Positions 8,846-17,281 of a stretch of 64,000 bases of DNA are shown here, piece after piece; position 1 is the stretch's first letter, and every line of letters starts with the position of its first letter. Below the pieces are notes generated by a model. That model was not told the origin of the DNA. It worked only from the letters and a program-made list of their open reading frames with translations, and did no database searches. Origin of the DNA: an uncultured Bacteroidaceae bacterium (GTDB lineage Bacteria > Bacteroidota > Bacteroidia > Bacteroidales > Bacteroidaceae); contig CAJOLZ010000002.1 of assembly GCA_905235575.1 (NCBI GenBank), positions 1 to 64,000 on the forward strand, given 5' to 3'. The translations under genes were made by a program, and so were the position numbers.

Positions 8846-10236
8846 AATGTTTCAGCAATTTCGATGGCGCGCCGCAGTGCACCCAGTTTGTTGTTCACCT
8901 CTTGCAGTTCCATTTCCACGTTGCTTTTGGCTACGATACCACCGCCAGCCTGGAACCACAGTTCGTTGTTGCGGCTCACGAAGGTGCGTATGGTGATGGC
9001 TTGGTTCAGGCTCTTGTTCATTCCGATGAAACCGATGCAGCCGGCATAGGCGCCGCGGCAGTGCGGTTCGTATTCCGATATGAGTTGCATGGCGCGTACC
9101 TTCGGGGCACCGCTCAGTGTGCCTGCCGGGAAGGTGTCTACGAATGTCTGAATGGGGTCGGCGCCGTCATTCATGATGCCGCTGACACGTGAAACCAGGT
9201 GTATCACGTGGCTGTAGAACTGCATGTCTTTGTAGAAATCCACCTTCACGTCGTGGCAGTTGCGGCTGAGGTCGTTGCGTGCCAGGTCCACGAGCATCAC
9301 ATGTTCGGCATTTTCTTTAGGGTCGTGGCGCAGGAACTCGGCGTTGCGTCGGTCCTGTTCAGCGTCGCCCGTGCGTTTGGTTGTGCCTGCGATGGGGTCG
9401 ATGTAGGCGCGTTGTCCGTCGATACGGCAGTGGGTCTCGGGCGATGAACCGAAGATGCGGAAGCCGCCCATGTCGAAGTAGAAGAGGTAGGGGCTCGGGT
9501 TGATGCTGCGCAGGGCGCGGTAGAGTTTGAAGTCGTCACCTTCGTATTGCTGCACGAAGCGTCTTGAGAGTACAATCTGGAACACGTCGCCGCGCAGGCA
9601 GTGGGCTATTCCGCGCCGAATGTTCTGGCGGTGTTCGTCGTCGGTCAGTGTGCTTCTGTATTTCCCCACGGGGTGGAATCCGAACGTCTGGTAGGCGCGG
9701 CTGTTAATGTCGCGTTCCAGTTGGTCCAGGTCGTCTTCCTCGCCGTCCGAGAGCATTTCTATGAGGGTGAGTTCGTTGCGGAAGTGGTCGAAGACGATGA
9801 CGTCTTTGTAGAGAATGTATAGCAGGTCGGGTGCATCGTTCTCGTCCTGTGTCTCGTCTTTCACGTCGATGTGCTCGAAATAGCGTACGGCGTTGAACGA
9901 TGTGTAGCCATAGAGTCCGCAGTAGTGGGCATCGGGGCCTTCGATGTTGAATTCGTCGATGAATTCGTTTATCAGGCTGGCGGTGTTGTATTCGTCGGTG
10001 ATGGGCCGTGTGCGTTTCACTCCGTCGGGAAACGTGAGTACCCCGTTGCCATGTTCTATGCTCACACTGGCTATGGGATGCAGTGCGATGAACGATTTTG
10101 CGTTCTCGCCTCCGTGATAGTCCGAACTCTCCATGAGTGCGCTCTGGGGATAGGCGTCGCGCACTTTCAGGTAGACGCTCACCGGTGTGCAGAGGTCGCC
10201 CAGGATGTGTTTCGACTTGGCTGTGTATCTGTACAT
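8842..10236 (-). CDS. trpE: Anthranilate synthase component I
   Basis: A 464-residue chorismate-utilising enzyme making anthranilate with TrpG. The C-terminal catalytic half shows GDVFQIVLSRRF, FGSSPETH, PIAGTTKRTG, DLARNDLSRNC, PAGTLSGAPKVRAM and FQAGGGIVAKS. Near residue 35 ALMESSDYHGGE resembles the LLES segment that binds tryptophan, so feedback inhibition is expected. It follows trpB after 39 bases and overlaps trpG by four. Length is slightly short compared with about 500 but complete at both ends. Confidence 0.96.
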   Translation of the reverse strand: MYRYTAKSKHILGDLCTPVSVYLKVRDAYPQSALMESSDYHGGENAKSFIALHPIASVSIEHGNGVLTFPDGVKRTRPITDEYNTASLINEFIDEFNIEGPDAHYCGLYGYTSFNAVRYFEHIDVKDETQDENDAPDLLYILYKDVIVFDHFRNELTLIEMLSDGEEDDLDQLERDINSRAYQTFGFHPVGKYRSTLTDDEHRQNIRRGIAHCLRGDVFQIVLSRRFVQQYEGDDFKLYRALRSINPSPYLFYFDMGGFRIFGSSPETHCRIDGQRAYIDPIAGTTKRTGDAEQDRRNAEFLRHDPKENAEHVMLVDLARNDLSRNCHDVKVDFYKDMQFYSHVIHLVSRVSGIMNDGADPIQTFVDTFPAGTLSGAPKVRAMQLISEYEPHCRGAYAGCIGFIGMNKSLNQAITIRTFVSRNNELWFQAGGGIVAKSNVEMELQEVNNKLGALRRAIEIAETL

Positions 10237-10275
10237 GCTTGGTTGATTATTTCTTTGTGTGATGAATGGTTATCT

Positions 10276-11460
10276 TCAGCGGGCCACCGATTTAAGGTAG
10301 GTGTCCAGATCTTTGTCGCCGCGTCCGCTGACGGTGAGCACCACCACGTCGTCGCTCTTGAACTGCATCTTGGGCAGCAGTGCCAGTGCGTGGCTGCTTT
10401 CGAGGGCGGGGATGATGCCTTCGAGGCGTGTCAGTTCGAAGGCGGCCTTCAGTGCTTCGTCGTCGTTCACGGGCAGCACTTTGGCGCGTCCCGTCTCGAA
10501 GAGGTTGCAGTGCATGGGTCCGGTGCCGGGATAGTCGAGTCCGGCGCTGATGCTGTAGGGCTCTACAATCTGTCCGTCGTCGGTCTGCATCACCTTGATG
10601 CGCGAGCCGTGCAGGATGCCCACCGTGCCTATGTTCAGGCTGGCGGCCGTCTGAGCCGTGTCCACTCCCATTCCGCCTGCTTCGCCGAGGACGATTTTCA
10701 CGCGTTCGTCGTCGATGTAGTCGAAGATGGTTCCAGCAGCATTGCTTCCACCGCCCACGCACGCCATCAGGTAGTCGGGCCAGTCACGGCCTTCCTTCTC
10801 CTGCAGCTGCACCTTGATTTCGTGACTTATCACGCTCTGCAGGCGTGCAACCATGTCGGGGTAGGGGTGAGGTCCCACGGTGCTGCCGATGACGTAGAAC
10901 GTGTCGGCCGGGTGACAGCACCAGTCGCGTATGGCCTCGTTGGTGGCGTCCTTCAGCGTTTTGTTTCCGCTCTCAACCGGAAATACTTCGGCGCCGAGCA
11001 TCTTCATGCGTTCCACGTTCACATGCTGACGTTGCACGTCGAGCGCTCCCATGTATACGCGGCAGGGCAGGTTCATCAGTGCGCAGACGGTGGCTGTAGC
11101 CACGCCGTGCTGACCTGCTCCAGTCTCGGCTATGATGCGCTTCTTGCCCATCCGCCGTGCCAGCAGCACCTGTCCGATGGCGTTGTTTATCTTGTGCGCG
11201 CCGGTATGGTTCAGGTCCTCGCGTTTCAGATAGAGGCGGCAACCATAGCGTTCGCTCATGCGACGGGCCAGATAGAGTGGGCTCGGGCGACCGACATAGT
11301 CGCGCAGCAGCTGATAGTATTCAGTCAGAAAATCCTTGCTCTCGATGATTTCCAGATATTGCGCTTTCAAGTCCTCCACCGTCTTGTAGAGGATTTCGGG
11401 GATATATGCTCCTCCGAACTCTCCGTAATATCCGTTTGGGTCAATTTGGTACGACTTCAT
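10276..11460 (-). CDS. trpB: Tryptophan synthase beta chain (TrpB1 type)
   Basis: A 394-residue PLP enzyme joining indole and serine. [15 protein letters not shown] carries the PLP Lys, [13 protein letters not shown] the adjacent conserved loop and [14 protein letters not shown] the phosphate-binding glycine loop. The start chosen is the ATG at 11460 ([17 protein letters not shown]), which matches the family; an upstream ATG at 11523 lies upstream of the predicted transcription start. It heads the operon, so trpB is separated from trpA by the other five trp genes. A second, divergent beta chain lies at 61900-63264. Confidence 0.97.
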   Translation of the reverse strand: MKSYQIDPNGYYGEFGGAYIPEILYKTVEDLKAQYLEIIESKDFLTEYYQLLRDYVGRPSPLYLARRMSERYGCRLYLKREDLNHTGAHKINNAIGQVLLARRMGKKRIIAETGAGQHGVATATVCALMNLPCRVYMGALDVQRQHVNVERMKMLGAEVFPVESGNKTLKDATNEAIRDWCCHPADTFYVIGSTVGPHPYPDMVARLQSVISHEIKVQLQEKEGRDWPDYLMACVGGGSNAAGTIFDYIDDERVKIVLGEAGGMGVDTAQTAASLNIGTVGILHGSRIKVMQTDDGQIVEPYSISAGLDYPGTGPMHCNLFETGRAKVLPVNDDEALKAAFELTRLEGIIPALESSHALALLPKMQFKSDDVVVLTVSGRGDKDLDTYLKSVAR

Positions 11461-11492
11461 TCTAAATTTGTAAACAAAAACTAATGTCTGTG

Positions 11493-11523
11493 CAAAGTTA
11501 TCGCTTTTCTGCGAAATAACCAA
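11493..11523 (-). promoter_or_regulatory. Promoter of the trp operon
   Basis: On the minus strand: TTG (11521-11523), 20 bases, TAACTTTG (11500-11493). The predicted start near 11486 leaves a leader of only about 25 bases. There is no room for a leader peptide or attenuator, and no TRAP- or T-box-like structure is visible. Confidence 0.75.
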
Positions 11524-11600
11524 GTCATAGGTTTACAAATTGCAGTGGTGGAGCGAGTTTTGACATTCTGTCCCGTCCGGTGGAATAGGGTAGTGGCGAT

Positions 11601-11686
11601 GCACGATGACGCACTGTGTTTTTCGGACCGACGCACCACGCTGCGAGCACCACGTTGCGACAGCCTGCGCACCACGGTGCGTTTTT
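11601..11686. repeat. 22-base GC-rich interspersed repeat, site 2
   Basis: A degenerate leading unit (GACGCACTGTGTTTTTCGG) is followed by three better units and ends in GGTGCGTTTTT. It lies between the trp promoter and the 3' end of the small secreted-protein gene. Confidence 0.8.
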
Positions 11687-11706
11687 AACATATCTCAGAT
11701 GTTACG

Positions 11707-12216
11707 TTATTCCACCCGAAAGGGATAGACGGAATAATCGCCCAGCTCGCCCTGCGGCTCCTGTGCCAGGTTCACCAGGATGTATTCGCCCCGCACCAGC
11801 GGTTGACGCGGTGTGCATACGAAAGAGTCGTCTCCGTCGGGGCGAATTTCGAAGGCTGCAGGCTCGAAGCGCGTATATGCGTTGTCGCGCAGGAGCGGAG
11901 CCGACAGCTTCCGGTAGGTCTTCTTCTCCACGAGACGGATGAGTGCGTAGTCCACCAGTGTCTCCTTCTCCGAGGGACTGATGACAAAGGTGGGTCTTTC
12001 GCCGTCGGTCAACTGGCTTGCATGTCGGCCGAAGAGATAGCGCGTGGTGTGGCTTTTCAGCTGGATATCCACAATACGCCATCCGGGCTTCACCTCGGTC
12101 TGGGTCTGCTGCGGAGCCATGGAAGCACGGTTGCCGGCCATCATAATCTGCACACGCTGCGCCGGAAGCGAGAGCGCAGACATCATAATATATAATAAGG
12201 TGAGGAGACGTCTCAT
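11707..12216 (-). CDS. Small secreted protein of unknown function
   Basis: 169 residues. A signal peptide (MRRLLTLLYIMMSALSLPAQ) is clear; the mature part is a mixed alpha/beta protein without motifs I recognise. The region VEKKTYRKLSAPLLRDNAYTR is basic and the C-terminus (GELGDYSVYPFRVE) looks like a beta-rich end. It resembles conserved Bacteroidales proteins of unknown function, probably periplasmic. It is divergent from the helicase gene; a TACTTTTG box on the minus strand at 12252-12245 probably drives it. Confidence 0.7.
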   Translation of the reverse strand: MRRLLTLLYIMMSALSLPAQRVQIMMAGNRASMAPQQTQTEVKPGWRIVDIQLKSHTTRYLFGRHASQLTDGERPTFVISPSEKETLVDYALIRLVEKKTYRKLSAPLLRDNAYTRFEPAAFEIRPDGDDSFVCTPRQPLVRGEYILVNLAQEPQGELGDYSVYPFRVE

Positions 12217-12244
12217 TGTGGTTTCGCGGAGTTGAAATTATACG

Positions 12245-12252
12245 CAAAAGTA
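12245..12252 (-). promoter_or_regulatory. -7 box for the small secreted protein gene
   Basis: TACTTTTG on the minus strand, about 29 bases before the start codon. No convincing -33 box was found. Confidence 0.45.
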
Positions 12253-12336
12253 GCTATTTGCCGACGATTAGGGGAACGAATCCTTGGAAAAATGCGAAAT
12301 TTTAACGTATTTTGCATGAAAGACCATCGCGAGAGA

Positions 12337-13647
12337 ATGAATTACAGCCTTCACCGTCTGGACATAGTCCATCTGAACCCGATGCAGCAGGAAATGCTCG
12401 CCACCTATCCGCGCGAGCGCAGTCTCGTATTGCTCAGCCCCACCGGCACGGGCAAGACGCTGGCCTATCTGCTGCCACTGCTGAACCGAATGGATGCCGA
12501 AACGGAAAGTGTGGAGGCCCTAGTGCTCGTTCCCTCGCGCGAACTGGCGCAGCAGACCGACGGCGTGGCACGCCTGCTCTCGTCCGAACTGCGCTCGCTC
12601 GCATGCTACGGCGGACGTCCGGCGATGGACGAACACCGTCTGATGAAGGCACAGCGGCCACACCTCATCGTGGGCACACCGGGGCGTATCCTGGACCATC
12701 TGACGAAGGAAAATTTTTCTGCCTCTACGGTGAAAATGCTCGTCATCGACGAATTCGACAAGTGTCTCGAACTCGGTTTCCAGCAACAGATGCACGACAT
12801 CCTGAAACTCCTGCCAAATGTCGAGCGACGCCTGCTCCTCTCGGCCACCGACAGTCCGCAGATACCCTCGTTCGTGGGCAGTTCGTTTCGAAAACTGAAC
12901 TATCTCGACACCTCGGAAGAAAACTCCGAGCGTGTGCAGCTCTTTCAGATACATTCGCCCCGGAAAGACAAGCTTGAGACACTCCTGCAACTGCTCTGTG
13001 CGCTGGGCGATGAAACCAGTCTCGTCTTTGTGAACTACCGCGAGAGTGTGGAGCGCGTGGGCGATTATCTGCGGCGCAGCGGCGTGGCTTGCGACACCTT
13101 CCACGGCGGCATGGAACAGCGCGACCGCGAGAGGGCGCTCTTCCGCTTCAGCAACGGCTCGGCCAACGTGATGGTGAGCACCGACCTGGCTTCGCGTGGC
13201 CTCGACATCTCGGGCATACAGCACATCATCCACTATCATCTGCCCCTCGGCGAAGAGGCTTTCGTTCACCGCAACGGTCGCACCGCACGATGGGATGCCC
13301 AGGGACGAGCATACATCTTGCTTGGCCCAGAGGAGCATTTGCCGGACTTCATCACAGAGCCCGTCGAGACTTTCCGCCTGCCGCAGCGACTGCCTGCTCC
13401 GGCCAAACCGCGATGGGTGACACTCTACATCGGAAAAGGCAAACGCGACAAAATCAACAAAGTGGACATCGTGGGATTCCTCTCGAAAGTGGGCGGCCTC
13501 GAACGAGAACAGATGGGACGCATCGATGTCCTTCCCAACTGGGCCTTTGCAGCCGTAGATCGCTGCGCAGTGAAAGACGTCCTGCGACGTGTGCAGGGAC
13601 AGAAGATTAAGGGAATAAAGACAATCGTCACACTGGCTGACGTATAG
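12337..13647 (+). CDS. DEAD-box-type RNA helicase (DEFD variant)
   Basis: About 436 residues with both RecA-like domains. Motifs in order: SPTGTGKT (I), PSRELAQQ (Ia), GTPGR (Ib), VIDEFDK (II), SATD (III), DLASRGLDI (V) and HRNGRTARW (VI). Motif II reads D-E-F-D rather than D-E-A-D. Such enzymes unwind short RNA duplexes in ribosome assembly or mRNA decay. The C-terminal ~90 residues (YIGKGKRDKINKVDIVGFL...) look like a DbpA-type RNA-binding domain, suggesting an rRNA target. ATG 12337 is chosen because a TTG/TATTTTG promoter (12284-12314) ends just before an earlier ATG at 12316, which remains possible. Confidence 0.88.
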   Translation: MNYSLHRLDIVHLNPMQQEMLATYPRERSLVLLSPTGTGKTLAYLLPLLNRMDAETESVEALVLVPSRELAQQTDGVARLLSSELRSLACYGGRPAMDEHRLMKAQRPHLIVGTPGRILDHLTKENFSASTVKMLVIDEFDKCLELGFQQQMHDILKLLPNVERRLLLSATDSPQIPSFVGSSFRKLNYLDTSEENSERVQLFQIHSPRKDKLETLLQLLCALGDETSLVFVNYRESVERVGDYLRRSGVACDTFHGGMEQRDRERALFRFSNGSANVMVSTDLASRGLDISGIQHIIHYHLPLGEEAFVHRNGRTARWDAQGRAYILLGPEEHLPDFITEPVETFRLPQRLPAPAKPRWVTLYIGKGKRDKINKVDIVGFLSKVGGLEREQMGRIDVLPNWAFAAVDRCAVKDVLRRVQGQKIKGIKTIVTLADV

Positions 13648-13651
13648 AAAC

Positions 13652-13686
13652 AAAAAAGCCCCCGACCATTGACGGACGGGGGCTTC
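13652..13686. terminator. Bidirectional terminator between convergent genes
   Basis: AAGCCCCCG (13657-13665) pairs perfectly with CGGGGGCTT (13677-13685). An A-run precedes it and a T-rich stretch follows, so it can act on both the helicase (+) and the serine palmitoyltransferase (-) transcripts. Confidence 0.85.
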
Positions 13687-13700
13687 TTCTTATCTCAACT

Positions 13701-14888
13701 TTATTTCAGGATTTCCAATTCTTGGAAGACTTTCTTCAGCTTGACCACAGCTTCGTCCACCTGGGCGTGTGTGTGGCTGGCCATGAGAGCGAATCGCACC
13801 AGAGTGTCCTGCGGAGCACAGGCTGGCGGAATCACCGGATTGATGAATACTCCCTCGCGGAATGCAAAGGCAACTGCTTTGAACGTCTTCTCGGTGTCGC
13901 GGACATAGAGCGGAATGATGGGACTTTCAGTATCGCCAATCTCGAAACCTTCCTCGCGGAAACGGTTCAATGCATAGTTCGTAACGTCCCATAGTGCGGC
14001 CAGACGCTCGGGCTCGTTCTGAATAATGTGCAGGGCTTCGAGTGCGCTTGCCGTTGCTGCAGGTGTACTCGAGGCACTGAAGATGTAGGTCCGCACTGTG
14101 TGGCGCAGCCAATTGATGATACTCTTGTTTGCGGCAATGAAACCACCGATGGAAGCCAGGCTCTTCGAGAAGGTTCCCATGATGAGGTCGACATCGTCTG
14201 ACAGACCGAAATGGTCGCAGACACCGCGTCCCTGACGGCCAAAGACACCCAGTCCGTGTGCTTCGTCCACCATGACAGTTGCATTGTATTTCTTCTTCAG
14301 TTCAATGATTTCAGGTAGCTTGCAGAGGTCACCTTCCATGCTGAATACGCCATCCACCACAATGAGTTTCACTCGGTCAGCCTCACATTTCTGGAGTTGC
14401 TTCTCGAGGTCTTCCATGTCATTGTGCTTGTATTTCAGTTGTGTGGCAAAACTCAGTCGACGTCCGTCCACAATGCTGGCATGGTCGCGGTCGTCACATA
14501 TTACGTAGTCGTTGCGATCAACCAACTGGCTGATGACACCACTGTTTACGGTGAATCCGGTGGCAAAGCACAGTGCATCGTCCTTGCCAACAAAGGCGGC
14601 CAGTTCTTTCTCCAGCTTTACATGAATGTCGAGTGTACCGTTCAGGAAACGGCTTCCGGCACATCCGCTGCCATATTTCTGCATGGCTGCTACGCCGGCA
14701 TCAATAACGCGTTGATCGCCCGTCAGTCCTGTGTAAGCATTCGAACCGAACATCAGGACGCGCTTGCCTTCCATCTGTACTTCAGTGCCTTGTTTCCCTT
14801 CGATTTGCCTGAAATAGGGATAAATACCCTGTTCCATGAATTCCTGAGGGAGTGTATATTTAGCACATCTTTCTTCTAAAATGTTCAT
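13701..14888 (-). CDS. spt: Serine palmitoyltransferase
   Basis: A 395-residue PLP enzyme of the alpha-oxoamine synthase family. It condenses serine with an acyl-CoA to 3-ketosphinganine, the first step of bacterial sphingolipid synthesis. The PLP Lys lies in MGTFSKSLASIGG near residue 240; VDEAHGLGVFG and YGSGCAGSRFLNGTLD are family signatures. The sequence closely matches what I recall of the Bacteroides enzyme (BT_0870), more than glycine C-acetyltransferase or BioF. A divergent lipid kinase next door supports this. The start at 14888 (MNILEERCAKY) is chosen because the promoter box TACCTTTG lies at 14941-14934, so a longer start would be upstream of transcription. Confidence 0.9.
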   Translation of the reverse strand: MNILEERCAKYTLPQEFMEQGIYPYFRQIEGKQGTEVQMEGKRVLMFGSNAYTGLTGDQRVIDAGVAAMQKYGSGCAGSRFLNGTLDIHVKLEKELAAFVGKDDALCFATGFTVNSGVISQLVDRNDYVICDDRDHASIVDGRRLSFATQLKYKHNDMEDLEKQLQKCEADRVKLIVVDGVFSMEGDLCKLPEIIELKKKYNATVMVDEAHGLGVFGRQGRGVCDHFGLSDDVDLIMGTFSKSLASIGGFIAANKSIINWLRHTVRTYIFSASSTPAATASALEALHIIQNEPERLAALWDVTNYALNRFREEGFEIGDTESPIIPLYVRDTEKTFKAVAFAFREGVFINPVIPPACAPQDTLVRFALMASHTHAQVDEAVVKLKKVFQELEILK

Positions 14889-14933
14889 AAAAATTTGAAA
14901 GGTATAAATCCTTCTTTTCTTGTTAAGACGGTG

Positions 14934-14941
14934 CAAAGGTA
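14934..14941 (-). promoter_or_regulatory. -7 box of the serine palmitoyltransferase gene
   Basis: TACCTTTG on the minus strand, about 46 bases before the start codon. The -33 region is not well matched. Confidence 0.6.
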
Positions 14942-15037
14942 GCGAAATTATCTTAAATAGCATGAACGATACATAAAAAATATTACGATTTTGTATCTTT
15001 CACTATCCAAAAGTTCGATTTTTCAGGCCAAAAATAT

Positions 15038-15045
15038 TAACTTTG
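15038..15045 (+). promoter_or_regulatory. -7 box of the lipid kinase gene
   Basis: TAACTTTG ends 8 bases before the chosen ATG (15054), so the transcript should be nearly leaderless. It is divergent from the serine palmitoyltransferase promoter about 100 bases away. Confidence 0.65.
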
Positions 15046-15053
15046 CCACCGCA

Positions 15054-16097
15054 ATGGAGAAACGTAAGAAGATTTGGTTCATCATTAACCCCATTTCCGG
15101 CACGAAGGACAAGCAGGAAATAGTCCAACTCATCCCTCGATATATGGATGAGGCTCGTTTTGAATATGTTACGATGTATACTGAGCACAAGGGACATGCT
15201 GCAGAATACGTTCATCGGGCTGTGGAAGAAGGTGTCGATGTCTGCGTGGCTGTAGGTGGCGACGGTACCGTCAACGAAGTGGCTAAGAGTCTGGTTCACA
15301 GTTCCACGGCACTCGGAATCATTCCCTGTGGCAGTGGCAACGGGTTGGCCCGTCATCTCTCCATTCCCATGAGTCCGCGTGGTGCTCTCCGTGTGTTGGC
15401 CAATTGCCACATCGAGGCCCTCGACTACGGATGTATCAACGACACCCCTTTCTTCTGCACTTGCGGTATGGGGTTCGATGCTTTTGTCAGCAGCAAATTT
15501 GCGCAAAGCGGAAAGCGTGGCTTTGCATCCTATATTGAGAATACTTTGCGCGAAGGACTGAAATATAATCCTGATACATACGAGATAGAAATTGAGGGCG
15601 AGACGCAGCGCTACAAGGCATTTCTCATCGCTTGTGCCAACGCCAGCCAGTACGGCAACAATGTCTATATCGCACCCAAGGCCAGCATGAGCGACGGGCT
15701 GATGGATGTAACCATCATGGAGCCTTTCAATGTGCTCGAGGCACCGCAGATTGCCATCCAGCTCTTCAACAAAACCATCGAACAGAACAGTCGCATAAAG
15801 ACTTTCCAATGTTCGCGACTGAAGATTCACCGCTCGGAGCCAGGTGTCATTCATTTCGATGGCGATCCGAAGGAGGAGGGGACCGATATCGAGGTGCGCA
15901 TTGTGCCGCGCGATATCCGCATGGTCATCAACGACCGTGAGCAGCCTTATGTCACGCCGCTGCTGCGTATTTTCAGTGACCTTTATGCCGATATGAACGA
16001 CGAACTGACTTTCCTGAAGAACGACTTCAAGGAAAGCCAGCATCGTATTTCGTCAATCAACAAGAACTTATTGCGTAAGTTGCGTCCGCGCAACTGA
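15054..16097 (+). CDS. Diacylglycerol/sphingosine kinase family lipid kinase
   Basis: 347 residues, DAGK catalytic domain: IWFIINPISGTKDKQEI at the N-terminus, AVGGDGTVNEVAKSL near residue 65 (nucleotide-binding GGDGT) and GIIPCGSGNGLARHL near 92, followed by a beta-sandwich C-terminal domain. Such kinases phosphorylate diacylglycerol or sphingoid bases. Divergence from serine palmitoyltransferase suggests a sphingolipid substrate, as for the equivalent neighbour in Bacteroides. The start MEKRKKIWF is fixed by the promoter 8 bases upstream; a longer frame from 14991 is not transcribed if that promoter is used. Its TGA directly abuts the stop of the next, convergent gene. Confidence 0.88.
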   Translation: MEKRKKIWFIINPISGTKDKQEIVQLIPRYMDEARFEYVTMYTEHKGHAAEYVHRAVEEGVDVCVAVGGDGTVNEVAKSLVHSSTALGIIPCGSGNGLARHLSIPMSPRGALRVLANCHIEALDYGCINDTPFFCTCGMGFDAFVSSKFAQSGKRGFASYIENTLREGLKYNPDTYEIEIEGETQRYKAFLIACANASQYGNNVYIAPKASMSDGLMDVTIMEPFNVLEAPQIAIQLFNKTIEQNSRIKTFQCSRLKIHRSEPGVIHFDGDPKEEGTDIEVRIVPRDIRMVINDREQPYVTPLLRIFSDLYADMNDELTFLKNDFKESQHRISSINKNLLRKLRPRN

Positions 16098-17189
16098 TCA
16101 GCGACCGCCGCGTCCGCCTCTTGAGCCACCGCCCGAGGGAGCGCCTCCGCTACGTCCGCCGCTCATGCCACCGCTGCGTGAGGGTGCGCTCATGCTGGGG
16201 CTGCTGCTGCGTGTGGGGCTACTGGTGCTGCGCGAAGGAGCACTCATGCTTGGACTGGTACTGCGCGAGGGACTGGTGCTGCGTGGGCTGCTCACGGTGG
16301 AGCGAGTGCTGCTGCCACTGAAGATATTGCTGCGCGAGCTGGGGGCGTTGTTGCTTCTCGTCTCGGGAGCTACGTTGCCACGCTGCATGGGTGTGTTGCG
16401 ATTTCTCGATTCGGGAGCTACGTTGCCACGCTGCATGGGCGTGTTGCCGCTTCTCGATTCGGGAGCTACGTTGCCACGCTGCATGGGCGTGTTGCTGCCT
16501 CTCGATTCGGGAGAAACATTGCCGCGCTGCATGGGTGTGTTGCCACCTCTTTGATTGGGGACTACACTGCCGCGCGAGCCGGAGATGCTGCCACGTGTCT
16601 GCGGTCTGCCGTTCATCGGGGACTGACGTCTCACCTCACCCGGCCGGTTCATGCTGCCACGTCCGTTGCGCGGAGCGGGGGCGTTCCATCCGCGGCGGTC
16701 CGCACCCATACCTCTCATTCCGCCACTCCATACGGGACGACGTGAAACGTAGTATCCGCTGCTGAAGTGCAGATGTCCGTGGCCGCCACGATAGCTCCAG
16801 TAGACACCGGGCCAGTCGAAATAGAAGAGGCCGCGACGATAGTGCGTATAGATGGGGAAGTACCATCCGCCAGTCCGCCAGATGACCGGACGAACAAAGT
16901 AGTCGGCAGCAAGAAGCATATCGTACTGCCAGTCGAACAGTATGTGGCGGAAGTCTGTCAGACGATATTCCAGATACGAACCGTAGAGGTCGCGCTCCGT
17001 TTCCAGACTCATCAGATAGTCCAGATTGATTTCATACGCGTCGTTATACTGCTGGTCGTTCAGATTCAGCTCATAAGCCATCTTGTCGGTCAGGTAGATA
17101 GCCTCCTCACGAGCGCGTTCGTAACTCATTGCGTTCAGGCCTGTCCATGCTATGGCGGCCATTGCCAGTGTGATTATTGTACGTTTCAT
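16098..17189 (-). CDS. Secreted protein with 16-residue repeats and Ser/Arg/Gly-rich tail
   Basis: 363 residues. Signal peptide (MKRTIITLAMAAIAWTGLNA), then a helical region (residues 20-75, YERAREEAIYLTDKM...) that resembles periplasmic helical stress proteins only loosely, then an aromatic, His/Gly/Tyr-rich stretch (95-155). The second half is low complexity: four copies of a 16-residue unit like NTPMQRGNVAPESRSG (DNA about 16360-16555) and a Ser/Arg/Pro then Gly/Arg tail ending SRGGRGGR. Probably periplasmic or surface-exposed. The start at 17189 follows the promoter box at 17225-17218. Function unknown. Confidence 0.7.
   Translation of the reverse strand: MKRTIITLAMAAIAWTGLNAMSYERAREEAIYLTDKMAYELNLNDQQYNDAYEINLDYLMSLETERDLYGSYLEYRLTDFRHILFDWQYDMLLAADYFVRPVIWRTGGWYFPIYTHYRRGLFYFDWPGVYWSYRGGHGHLHFSSGYYVSRRPVWSGGMRGMGADRRGWNAPAPRNGRGSMNRPGEVRRQSPMNGRPQTRGSISGSRGSVVPNQRGGNTPMQRGNVSPESRGSNTPMQRGNVAPESRSGNTPMQRGNVAPESRNRNTPMQRGNVAPETRSNNAPSSRSNIFSGSSTRSTVSSPRSTSPSRSTSPSMSAPSRSTSSPTRSSSPSMSAPSRSGGMSGGRSGGAPSGGGSRGGRGGR
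16360..16555 (-). repeat. 48-base coding tandem repeat
   Basis: Four nearly identical 48-base units encode the NTPMQRGNV(A/S)PE(S/T)R repeats of the secreted protein. The near identity at DNA level suggests recent slippage or homogenisation. Confidence 0.8.
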
Positions 17190-17217
17190 AGCCGTAGGTT
17201 TTTTAATGTTTCTGATG

Positions 17218-17225
17218 CAAAGGTA
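17218..17225 (-). promoter_or_regulatory. -7 box of the repeat-protein gene
   Basis: TACCTTTG on the minus strand, about 29 bases before the start codon at 17189. Confidence 0.55.
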
Positions 17226-17281
17226 CGCCCTCTTGCCCACCTGCGAAACGGATTTTCCCTAAACCTACGGGGGAATTTCCC

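Noticed and set aside
9871..11484. Plus-strand open frame across trpE and trpB
   Set aside because: It lies opposite two clearly conserved enzymes and shows no motif; it is a codon-bias shadow.
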